Shown here: one piece after another, positions 57,556-64,000 of the stretch
Numbering within the stretch: position 1 is the stretch's first letter
Layout: the number at the start of each line of letters is the position of its first letter
Assembly (NCBI RefSeq): GCF_025917315.1
Contig: NZ_CP080627.1
Location: forward strand, 124,001 to 188,000
Length of the DNA: 64,000 nucleotides
From: Halomonas qaidamensis
Lineage (GTDB): Bacteria; Pseudomonadota; Gammaproteobacteria; Pseudomonadales; Halomonadaceae
Reading direction: 5' to 3'
Notes under the pieces: model-generated
Databases searched by the model: none
What the model was told of the DNA's origin: nothing
The model's input: only the letters and a program-made list of their open reading frames with translations
Program-made: the position numbers and the translations under genes

Positions 57556-58539
57556 ATGACCATCGGTAACCTGATGCGTTTGTTAAGCGATGGCGAGGTT
57601 CATTCCGGTGAACAATTAGGTGAAGCGCTGGGCGTTTCCCGAGCCGCCGTATGGAAACAGCTAAAAAAATTAGACGCATTGGGCGTTGAGCTGGTGGCTG
57701 TGAAAGGTCGCGGTTATCGACTTGCCTATCCGTTAGAGCCGCTGGATGGGGCAAAAATTGTAGAGCGTTTGCCCGCGAATGCTCGCCATCTCTTATCCAG
57801 GCTATTCATTGAAGACCAGCTGCCATCGAGTAATGAATATATACGCCAGCGATTTGCGCAGGGAGCAGGGCACGGTGAAGTATGCTTTGCTGAGCTACAA
57901 ACCGCCGGTCGTGGCCGTCGCGGGCGCGTATGGTCTACGCCTTGGGGGCAGAGCTTAATGCTTTCGCTTGGCTGGCGTTTTGAGTCAGGGGTTAACGCCC
58001 TGGAGGGGTTGAGTCTTGCAGTTGGCGTGGTGGTTGCTCAAGTGCTGGAGCAGTATGGGGTTTCACCCAAATTAAAATGGCCTAACGACATATTGCTGGC
58101 AGAGAAAGGTAGTGAGCTTGGCAAGCTGGCCGGTATTTTGATTGAAGTCACTGGGGATGCAGCAGGTCCGTGTGAAGTAGTCATTGGGATTGGCATGAAT
58201 CTGTCGCTACCCGATAGTCTGCGTGCCACTATTGATCAGCCTGTGGCGGCGCTGTTTGATGCAAAGGCGGGTATTTCGCGCAATCAGTTAGCTGCGGATA
58301 TGGTATCTGAATTATTGGATATGCTGGCAGGCTTCGAAAGCGAAGGGTTTACCCCTTGGCGAGACGAATGGAATAGTCGCCATGCCTATGCAGGGTTGCC
58401 GATCCGTATTATTCAGGGTGAGCGCTCAAGTGATGCAGTGGCTAGAGAGGTAGATGAGAGTGGTAATCTTTGGGTTACCGAAAATGATCACTCGCGACGC
58501 CTGTCGGGCGGTGAGATCAGTGTACGCAGGCGCCTATGA
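57556..58539 (+). CDS. birA: Biotin-protein ligase / biotin operon repressor BirA
   Basis: 327 residues. An N-terminal helix-turn-helix (LGEALGVSRAAVWKQLKKLDALGV) precedes the ligase domain with GRGRRGRVWSTPWGQSLMLSLGW and the catalytic KWPNDILL. A small C-terminal SH3-like domain closes it. It attaches biotin to acetyl-CoA carboxylase and can repress biotin synthesis, since the DNA-binding domain is kept. It overlaps coaX by 4 bases (ATGA). Confidence 0.95.
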   Translation: MTIGNLMRLLSDGEVHSGEQLGEALGVSRAAVWKQLKKLDALGVELVAVKGRGYRLAYPLEPLDGAKIVERLPANARHLLSRLFIEDQLPSSNEYIRQRFAQGAGHGEVCFAELQTAGRGRRGRVWSTPWGQSLMLSLGWRFESGVNALEGLSLAVGVVVAQVLEQYGVSPKLKWPNDILLAEKGSELGKLAGILIEVTGDAAGPCEVVIGIGMNLSLPDSLRATIDQPVAALFDAKAGISRNQLAADMVSELLDMLAGFESEGFTPWRDEWNSRHAYAGLPIRIIQGERSSDAVAREVDESGNLWVTENDHSRRLSGGEISVRRRL

Positions 58540-59375
58540 TTTTGGATTTGGATATCGGCAATACGCTATCAAAGTGGCGGTTAAAAGATGCCGAAAGTAG
58601 TGAGATACGTTCACGAGGTGCGGTGTGGACGCGAGAAGAGTGGCGGCCAGGGGCAGATATTCCGAATCTTGACGTAGTAGAGGCAGTACGTATTTCCAGT
58701 GTTGCCAGAGCTACCGTGCTGGAAGAGACCGTTGCTTTGCTGCGTCGCCAAGTACGCCAGGTCTATGTGGCGCGCTCTACGCCTGAAGCGTTGGGCGTTA
58801 TTAATGGCTACGAAGAGCCTGGGCGCTTAGGGGTGGATCGTTGGATGGGCGCATTGGCTGGCTATCAATTGGCTGGTGGCTGCTGTGCTGTCGACTGCGG
58901 TAGTGCGATAACGATTGATTTTGTACTGCCTGGCGGTGTTCATCTTGGTGGGTTTATTGTGCCTGGTTTGCGGCTGATGAAAGAGAGCCTTAAGTTAGGC
59001 ACCCGTAACGTGGCGATTGATCCAGAAAGTGAAGCTGACGCGCTACTCGAGCCGGGGCGGCGCACGGTCGATGCGGTGAATCACGGCATCTACATGGCGG
59101 CAGTTAGCGCAATTAATCGAATTTATAGCGAGGTGTGTGATCAGCAAGGTGTCGCGTTGCCCATGATGCTAACGGGTGGAGACGCCAGAGTGGTTTCTCG
59201 TGGTGTGCAAGTACCCCACGCTGTATGGCCAGACATGGTATATGGCGGATTAGAGGCTAGTTTTCCGCTTACCTTTGCAGAGCGTGCTGGCAAAATGTCA
59301 GGCGCGCCAAGCGTGCCTGAGCCTGTTTCGTTAGAAAAAATTCGCGCGGGTCTTGCATTCTCAATGCTGCTTTGA
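58536..59375 (+). CDS. coaX: Type III pantothenate kinase CoaX
   Basis: 279 residues of the ASKHA fold: the phosphate loop LDLDIGNTLSKWRL, EPGRLGVDRWMGALAGY, the second phosphate motif DCGSAITIDFV, and GGFIVPGLRLMKESL. First step of coenzyme A synthesis. birA-coaX is a common pair in pseudomonads and relatives. The ATG overlaps the birA stop. Confidence 0.95.
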   Translation: MILDLDIGNTLSKWRLKDAESSEIRSRGAVWTREEWRPGADIPNLDVVEAVRISSVARATVLEETVALLRRQVRQVYVARSTPEALGVINGYEEPGRLGVDRWMGALAGYQLAGGCCAVDCGSAITIDFVLPGGVHLGGFIVPGLRLMKESLKLGTRNVAIDPESEADALLEPGRRTVDAVNHGIYMAAVSAINRIYSEVCDQQGVALPMMLTGGDARVVSRGVQVPHAVWPDMVYGGLEASFPLTFAERAGKMSGAPSVPEPVSLEKIRAGLAFSMLL

Positions 59376-59472
59376 CAGAATGCAGCGCGTTCCAAGGCAT
59401 AAGCCACGCTAAGTATTAGTGTGCAAGTGTTGATAAGTTCACAAGCTTTGAAAAAATAAAGAGTTTGTAAGC

Positions 59473-59500
59473 TTGACACCGTTTTGGAGGCTGGCATAAT
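59473..59500 (+). promoter_or_regulatory. Promoter of the tRNA-Tyr-Gly-Thr cluster
   Basis: A perfect -35 TTGACA (59473-59478), 16-bp spacer and CATAAT (59495-59500). tRNA-Tyr begins 14 bp after the -10. Confidence 0.8.
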
Positions 59501-59514
59501 GTGCCGCCACAGCT

Positions 59515-59598
<84 letters not shown>

Positions 59599-59703
59599 GT
59601 TTTATCAAGCAGTGACTAAGTCATTGCTTGGGAATGAAAGGCCGGTAAGCGGGCTTAGCTACTGTATCTCGTGCAACGGATTGTCATTCCATAGGCAAGT
59701 TCG

Positions 59704-59777
<74 letters not shown>

Positions 59778-59791
59778 GTTTGATGTGTTTG

Positions 59792-59866
59792 GCTCATGTA
59801 GCTCAGGGGTAGAGCACACCCTTGGTAAGGGTGAGGTCGACGGTTCAATTCCGTCCATGAGCTCCA
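59792..59866 (+). tRNA. tRNA-Thr (GGT)
   Basis: Acceptor GCTCATG / CATGAGC, anticodon GGT in the loop TTGGTAA between CACCC and GGGTG, T arm CGGTTCAATTCCG, encoded TCCA end. Length 75. It is the last tRNA before the terminator. Confidence 0.97.
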
Positions 59867-59874
59867 TATTGCAT

Positions 59875-59900
59875 AAAAGCGAGCTAAGCTCGCTTTTTTT
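59875..59900 (+). terminator. Terminator of the tRNA-Tyr-Gly-Thr cluster
   Basis: GCGAGC (59879-59884) and GCTCGC (59888-59893), extended by A/T pairs, followed by seven T. It ends transcription where tufB would start in many relatives. Confidence 0.92.
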
Positions 59901-59937
59901 GTTTTCACTCGTCAGTTTTGATGGGTGTTGAATGGGG

Positions 59938-59966
59938 TTGTCAAGTGGAGAGTTATCCGCTATTAT
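59938..59966 (+). promoter_or_regulatory. Promoter of tRNA-Trp-secE-nusG
   Basis: TTGTCA (59938-59943), exactly 17 bp, TATTAT (59961-59966). Good match to sigma-70 consensus, 45 bp upstream of tRNA-Trp. Confidence 0.75.
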
Positions 59967-60011
59967 GACGCCCGCTGTTGCGCAGGCATTTGTTTGTGCA
60001 CATGACGATAC

Positions 60012-60087
<76 letters not shown>

Positions 60088-60160
60088 ACCTTCCCCAGGT
60101 TGGTATGTCTTTTTCTAGAATTCCTTTGTCGCTCGCTGCACCCTTGGGAGTCTCGTTTTT

Positions 60161-60544
60161 ATGAAGCCTAGTTCCGTAAAACATGGCGAAGAGGTGCAAC
60201 AGTCGCGCCATGACGGGCTCAAGTGGGCGGCGGTTGTGGCGCTGCTTGTTGTTGCAGTTGTTGGTAATACCTATTTCGCTGATATTGGCCTGCTCTACCG
60301 CGTATTGGGTGTGGTGGTGTTTTGTGCGATTGCGGGTTTGATCGCGCTGACCACTGCTAAAGGTCGCGATTTAGTAGAGCTTGCCGTAAGCGCCAAGAAA
60401 GAGATACAGCGCGTTGTATGGCCGACTCGCCCTGAAACCATTCAGACGACAGCTATTGTGTTGGCGGCTGTTGTGGTGGTGGGTTTGATGCTGTGGTTGA
60501 TTGATACTCTTCTTGGCTGGGCGATGTCCGGCGTCATTGGTTAG
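60161..60544 (+). CDS. secE: Preprotein translocase subunit SecE
   Basis: 127 residues with three membrane helices, as in E. coli. The conserved cytoplasmic segment [20 protein letters not shown] precedes the last helix and clamps SecY. GGGAG lies 10 bases before the ATG. nusG follows 8 bp later. Confidence 0.95.
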   Translation: MKPSSVKHGEEVQQSRHDGLKWAAVVALLVVAVVGNTYFADIGLLYRVLGVVVFCAIAGLIALTTAKGRDLVELAVSAKKEIQRVVWPTRPETIQTTAIVLAAVVVVGLMLWLIDTLLGWAMSGVIG

Positions 60545-60552
60545 GAGCTTTC

Positions 60553-61086
60553 ATGTCCAAACGTTGGTATGTCGTCCACGCTTATTCCGGCTTTGAAAAG
60601 CATGTCATGCGTTCGCTTATCGAGCGTGTGAAAATGTATGGCATGGAAGATCGCTTTGGCGAAATTCTAGTGCCAACGGAAGAAGTCGTCGAAGTGCGTG
60701 ACGGAAAGCGCCGTAAGAGTGAGCGCAAATTCTATCCAGGTTACGTGCTGGTCGAGATGGAAATGGCCGACGAAACCTGGCACCTCGTCAATGAAACTCC
60801 GCGTGTAATGGGGTTTATTGGTGGCACGAAAGAGAAGCCTGCTCCAATTGCTTCGCGTGAAGCAGACGCTATTCTGCGTCGGGTGAAAGACGGTACTGAT
60901 AAGCCGCGGCCTAAAACGATGTTTGAGCCGGGTCAATCGGTTCGCGTTGTTGATGGCCCGTTCGCCGACTTCAATGGCGTAGTCGAAGAAGTTAATTACG
61001 ATAAGAGCCGTTTGCAGGTCAGCGTGCTGATCTTTGGGCGTGCAACACCTGTGGAACTTGAGTTCTCTCAGGTAGAAAAAGAGTAA
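60553..61086 (+). CDS. nusG: Transcription termination/antitermination factor NusG
   Basis: 177 residues. The NGN domain ([45 protein letters not shown]) is followed by the KOW domain ([21 protein letters not shown]). It links RNA polymerase to Rho or the ribosome. Confidence 0.97.
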   Translation: MSKRWYVVHAYSGFEKHVMRSLIERVKMYGMEDRFGEILVPTEEVVEVRDGKRRKSERKFYPGYVLVEMEMADETWHLVNETPRVMGFIGGTKEKPAPIASREADAILRRVKDGTDKPRPKTMFEPGQSVRVVDGPFADFNGVVEEVNYDKSRLQVSVLIFGRATPVELEFSQVEKE

Positions 61087-61209
61087 GTTTAATTAAGTGG
61101 CGGGATGGCGTGCATTGCATGTCATCCCTGCATTATGTGAAGCAGCGAAGCGCTGCTTTATGTGTACCGGGGAGCCGTAAGGCGCTATCACCCAACTGGA
61201 GTATTTAAC
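61087..61209 (+). promoter_or_regulatory. rplK leader with hairpin, possible L1 control site
   Basis: A stable stem-loop (AGCAGCG at 61141-61147 with CGCTGCT at 61151-61157) is followed by GGGGAGCCGTAAGGCGC just before rplK. In E. coli, protein L1 represses the L11 operon by binding this part of the mRNA. I infer the same here from position only. Confidence 0.35.
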
Positions 61210-61641
61210 ATGGCCAAGAAAGTACAGGCTTATATCAAACTGCAGGTTGCTGCAGGTAAAGCCAATCCAAGTCCGCCCGTCGGCCCTGCGCTGGGTCAGC
61301 ACGGCGTGAACATCATGGAATTCTGTAAGGCGTTCAACGCGGCTACTCAAGAAATTGAGCCTGGCCTGCCGACGCCTGTCGTGATCACCGTCTACTCTGA
61401 CCGTAGCTTCACGTTCGTCACTAAGACGCCACCTGCTGCCGTGCTGCTGAAAAAAGCAGCGGGCATCAAGTCCGGTTCTGGTGAGCCGAACAAGAAGAAG
61501 GTTGGTACCGTGACGCGTGAGCAGCTTGAAGAGATCGCTAAAACGAAAGAGCCAGATATGACGGCTTCTGATCTCGATGCCGCGGTGCGCACCATCGCTG
61601 GCAGCGCTCGTAGCATGGGCCTAAATGTGGAGGGTCTCTGA
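61210..61641 (+). CDS. rplK: 50S ribosomal protein L11
   Basis: 143 residues starting [20 protein letters not shown], with [22 protein letters not shown] and the C-terminal RNA-binding domain ending [13 protein letters not shown]. The frame is open further upstream, but the family starts at ATG 61210. It forms the GTPase-associated centre of the ribosome. Confidence 0.98.
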   Translation: MAKKVQAYIKLQVAAGKANPSPPVGPALGQHGVNIMEFCKAFNAATQEIEPGLPTPVVITVYSDRSFTFVTKTPPAAVLLKKAAGIKSGSGEPNKKKVGTVTREQLEEIAKTKEPDMTASDLDAAVRTIAGSARSMGLNVEGL

Positions 61642-61643
61642 TC

Positions 61644-62336
61644 ATGGCTAAACTAACTAAGCGCGCGAAAGTTATTCGCGAGAAAGTAGACCCGAACAAA
61701 GCTTACTCTCTTGAAGAAGCGGTTGCGCTGCTCGCTGAACTGTCTACCGTTAAATTCAAAGAGTCCTTGGATGTAGCGATCAATCTTGGTGTTGATCCGC
61801 GTAAATCTGACCAGGTTGTACGTGGTGCTACTGTCATGCCTAACGGTACTGGCAAAGACGTGCGTGTAGCGGTCTTCACTCAGGGTGCTAACGCCGATGC
61901 TGCTAAAGAAGCAGGCGCTGACATCGTAGGTATGGAAGATTTGGCTGAGCAAGTCAAAAAAGGCGTAATGGATTTTGACGTCGTGATTGCTTCTCCAGAT
62001 GCTATGCGTGTTGTTGGTCAGTTGGGTCAAATTCTTGGTCCGCGCGGCCTGATGCCTAACCCGAAAGTTGGCACCGTTACACCTGACGTTGCTACTGCGG
62101 TTAAAAATGCTAAGGCGGGTCAGGTGCGTTTCCGTACCGACAAAAACGGCATTATCCACACAACGTTGGGTAAGGCTGATTTTGAAGCATCCGCTGTTCT
62201 GGGTAACCTGGAAGCGCTGGTTGCTGACCTTAAGAGACTCAAGCCGAGCTCTTCTAAAGGTATCTACTTTAAGAAAGTCACCCTGTCCACTACCATGGGC
62301 CCAGGTCTGACTATCGACCACTCTGCGTTGGTATAA
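61644..62336 (+). CDS. rplA: 50S ribosomal protein L1
   Basis: 230 residues. [56 protein letters not shown] and [17 protein letters not shown] are typical of bacterial L1. It follows rplK after 2 bp, so translation is coupled. Confidence 0.98.
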   Translation: MAKLTKRAKVIREKVDPNKAYSLEEAVALLAELSTVKFKESLDVAINLGVDPRKSDQVVRGATVMPNGTGKDVRVAVFTQGANADAAKEAGADIVGMEDLAEQVKKGVMDFDVVIASPDAMRVVGQLGQILGPRGLMPNPKVGTVTPDVATAVKNAKAGQVRFRTDKNGIIHTTLGKADFEASAVLGNLEALVADLKRLKPSSSKGIYFKKVTLSTTMGPGLTIDHSALV

Positions 62337-62643
62337 GCAAGTAGTCGTACGTTTCGTAAGAGCTGATTAAGTAAGAACCGAGCAAGAACTTTGCGGTCCC
62401 CTGTGAATGCGTAAGCCAAGCAGGGCATCGTCAAAGACCGCAGGTGCCGCATCTTTTAAGGGTGCGGCTTAATCGCCCTAAAAGCGCCTGCGCAGATGGT
62501 GTGGCCGCCAGTTGGTTGAGGTTTTTAGCCAAACCGCTTTCTGGTGAGCACCATCCCCCAAGGCTTCCAGCGTTGTTTTTCGTCTGGAAGAGATGGTAAC
62601 CACCGGAGCCTGTTGTGGGTTCCGGCACGAAGGAGTGATCACT
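62337..62643 (+). promoter_or_regulatory. rplJL leader (L10 leader)
   Basis: A 307-base untranslated region without a supported gene. TGCGGTC (62392-62398) pairs with GACCGCA (62436-62442), enclosing a second stem CCCTG / CAGGG (62399-62403 with 62421-62425). A further hairpin GCCGCA / TGCGGC lies at 62446-62468. In gammaproteobacteria this leader carries the site for the L10-L7/L12 complex, which represses rplJ translation, and often the rplJ promoter. Confidence 0.75.
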
Positions 62644-63147
62644 GTGCCACTAGCACTTGAAGGCAAGAAAGCGATTGTTGCCGAGGTCAGTGAAGCGGCC
62701 AAGGGCGCACTCTCCGTCGTAGTTGCCGATTCTCGCGGCGTTACAGTCGGTAAAATGACCGACCTGCGTAAGCAAGCGCGTGAGAATGGCGTCCAGCTGC
62801 GTGTTGTTCGCAACACTCTGGCACGCCGCGCCCTCGAAGGTACTCAGTGGGAGTGCCTGAACGAGAGCTTTGTTGGTCCTACTCTGCTGGCTTTCTCTAC
62901 TGACCACCCGGGCGCTGCTGCTCGTTTGTTCAAAGAGTTTGCAAAGCAAGATCAGAACTTCGAAGTGAAGGCGCTGGCCTACGAAGGTGAGCTGATTCCG
63001 GCTGCTGACATCGATCGTCTGGCAACCCTACCGACTTACGACGAAGCTATTGCCAAGTTGATGTCGGTAATGAAAGAAGCCTCCGCTGGCAAGCTGGTTC
63101 GTACTCTGGCCGCCCTGCGCGATCAGAAGCAAGAAGAAGCTGCATAA
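62644..63147 (+). CDS. rplJ: 50S ribosomal protein L10
   Basis: 167 residues. [54 protein letters not shown] and [14 protein letters not shown] match L10. I start at GTG 62644 with AAGGAG upstream; the open frame to 62593 has no family counterpart. It anchors the L7/L12 stalk. Confidence 0.97.
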   Translation: MPLALEGKKAIVAEVSEAAKGALSVVVADSRGVTVGKMTDLRKQARENGVQLRVVRNTLARRALEGTQWECLNESFVGPTLLAFSTDHPGAAARLFKEFAKQDQNFEVKALAYEGELIPAADIDRLATLPTYDEAIAKLMSVMKEASAGKLVRTLAALRDQKQEEAA

Positions 63148-63259
63148 GCAGGCCTTTTTGCAAGCAGTCTGTGCTGCATAAGCAGGGCGCTGCTTGAACC
63201 ATGCAATGAATCCTGAGCACTCGGCAAACCGAGGCTCCCGCAAAGTTAGGAACGAGACA

Positions 63260-63631
63260 ATGGCACTGACCAAAGACGATATCATCAATGCTGTAGCCGA
63301 CATGTCCGTAATGGAAGTTGTCGAGCTAATCGAAGCAATGGAAGAGAAATTCGGTGTTTCTGCAGCAGCAGCCGTAATGGCTGGCCCGGCTGCAGGCGGC
63401 GAAGCAGCTGCTGAAGAGCAGACTGAATTTGATCTGGTACTGACCTCTGCTGGTGACAAGAAAGTTAACGTCATCAAAGCAGTTCGTGAAATCACTGGTC
63501 TTGGCCTGAAAGAAGCCAAGGGCGCAGTTGATGGCGCGCCAGCTACTATCAAAGAAGCAATGTCTAAAGAAGACGCTGAAGCAGCTAAAACCAAGCTGGA
63601 AGAAGCGGGCGCAAGCGTCGAGCTCAAGTAA
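63260..63631 (+). CDS. rplL: 50S ribosomal protein L7/L12
   Basis: 123 residues. The N-terminal dimerisation part ([20 protein letters not shown]), an Ala/Gly-rich hinge, and the C-terminal factor-binding domain ([24 protein letters not shown]). ATG 63260 has AGGAACG upstream; earlier ATGs in frame are ignored. Confidence 0.98.
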   Translation: MALTKDDIINAVADMSVMEVVELIEAMEEKFGVSAAAAVMAGPAAGGEAAAEEQTEFDLVLTSAGDKKVNVIKAVREITGLGLKEAKGAVDGAPATIKEAMSKEDAEAAKTKLEEAGASVELK

Positions 63632-63671
63632 TTCTTGTGCTGACGGCTTTACGCGCTGCGTAAGCTTCCAC

Positions 63672-63708
63672 GGCTGGCGGCGGGCTTATCCCGCTGCCGG
63701 CCTTTTTC
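63672..63708 (+). terminator. Attenuator between rplL and rpoB
   Basis: A 13-bp GC-rich stem with two wobbles (GGCTGGCGGCGGG / CCCGCTGCCGGCC), loop CTTAT, followed by TTTTTC. In E. coli a partial terminator in this position sets the ribosomal protein to RNA polymerase ratio. Confidence 0.85.
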
Positions 63709-63981
63709 TGTTGTATCATGTTGCTTGGCAGCATTGCAGCAGAAAAGCTGCCGTATAAAGCAGCAAAACAGTAAGACCGTTGTTGTGAAGCGTAAGTTGT
63801 GAAGCGTAAGTTGTGAGCGCGAGTGATAGCAAAGCGCTAACAGCACTACTGTAACACTGTTATCTATCAAGATTTTTGACGGCGAGCTACCGATTTAGGA
63901 GCTTGCTGTCTGCGTCTGAAACGCCCGCGGGGCAGATGACCACGCATCGGTCACCCATGGTGAACAAGCTGGGGAATACAG
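63709..63981 (+). promoter_or_regulatory. rplL-rpoB spacer with a 14-bp tandem repeat
   Basis: After the attenuator, about 270 bases without a gene. GTTGTGAAGCGTAA is repeated 2.5 times in tandem at 63783-63817. A GGCAGC/GCTGCC pairing near 63727-63753 could form an RNase III-type processing stem. The rest is featureless to me. Confidence 0.5.
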
Positions 63982-64000
63982 ATGGCTTACTCATATACTG
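63982..64000 (+). CDS. rpoB: RNA polymerase beta subunit RpoB, first codons only
   Basis: ATG 63982 opens MAYSYT, matching the start of RpoB (MVYSYTEKKR in E. coli), in the expected place after rplL. Only six codons are inside the window. Confidence 0.9.

Noticed and set aside
61653..62321. Minus-strand open frame of 222 codons opposite rplA
   Set aside because: Exact mirror of a conserved ribosomal gene; strong codon bias of rplA keeps the opposite frame open.
63028..63627. Minus-strand open frame of 199 codons opposite rplJ-rplL
   Set aside because: A shadow of the alanine-rich rplL; no start signal or domain.

Overview
This window is a chromosomal segment of a gammaproteobacterium, most likely of the family Halomonadaceae (Halomonas or a close relative). 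Every identification here comes from recognising motifs and gene order by eye; no database search was run. The evidence for the lineage is an enterobacterial-style chemotaxis and flagellar order combined with Pseudomonas-like features: a split class II ribonucleotide reductase, the uvrA / MFS / ssb neighbourhood, a type III pantothenate kinase, and a tRNA-secE-nusG-rpl-rpoB block. Coding density is high. I saw no insertion sequence, prophage, CRISPR array or plasmid gene.

Region 1 (1-18460, all + strand) is motility: aer-like receptor, cheR, cheB, mcp, cheY, cheZ, flhB, flhA, an oversized flhF, a Thr-Pro-repeat protein, flhE, fliA, motA, motB and a phytochrome-derived diguanylate cyclase. The order matches the E. 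coli cheRBYZ-flhBAE block with flhF and the repeat protein inserted between flhA and flhE. A recognisable flhG/fleN is missing from its usual place after flhF.

Region 2 (18492-30117) holds an unknown periplasmic protein, the B12-dependent reductase pair nrdJa-nrdJb preceded by two NrdR-like boxes 31 bp apart, a Crp/Fnr regulator, uvrA, a YajR-like MFS carrier, ssb, an RmlD-like protein and a PlsC-type acyltransferase.

Region 3 (30217-44230) is centred on membrane lipids and photodamage: fabA-fabB, a PAS-GGDEF-EAL protein, then a minus-strand operon (SnoaL-like, SDR, FAD oxidoreductase, DUF1365, cfa, DUF2878). Next come a photolyase behind a LitR/CarH-like MerR regulator, a renalase-like oxidase and a YfcH-type epimerase. 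The MerR promoter carries TTGTACAA-type sites that may be its operators. Similar octamers lie in the fabA and renalase/yfcH intergenic regions.

Region 4 (44241-57392) contains rapA, an Lgt-like/TlpA thioredoxin fusion, a small membrane protein, a branched-chain amino-acid-type ABC system (livK convergent with an NSS symporter-livG-livF-livH-livM run) and typA.

Region 5 (57556-64000) is birA-coaX, tRNA-Tyr/Gly/Thr, tRNA-Trp, secE, nusG, rplK, rplA, the L10 leader, rplJ, rplL, an attenuator and the first codons of rpoB. tufB, which sits between tRNA-Thr and tRNA-Trp in many relatives, is absent.

No clearly new stand-alone system was found. The best candidates for novelty are the extended FlhF with its repeat-protein partner, the phytochrome-like cyclase that has lost chromophore residues, and the MerR/TTGTAC network around lipid and light genes.
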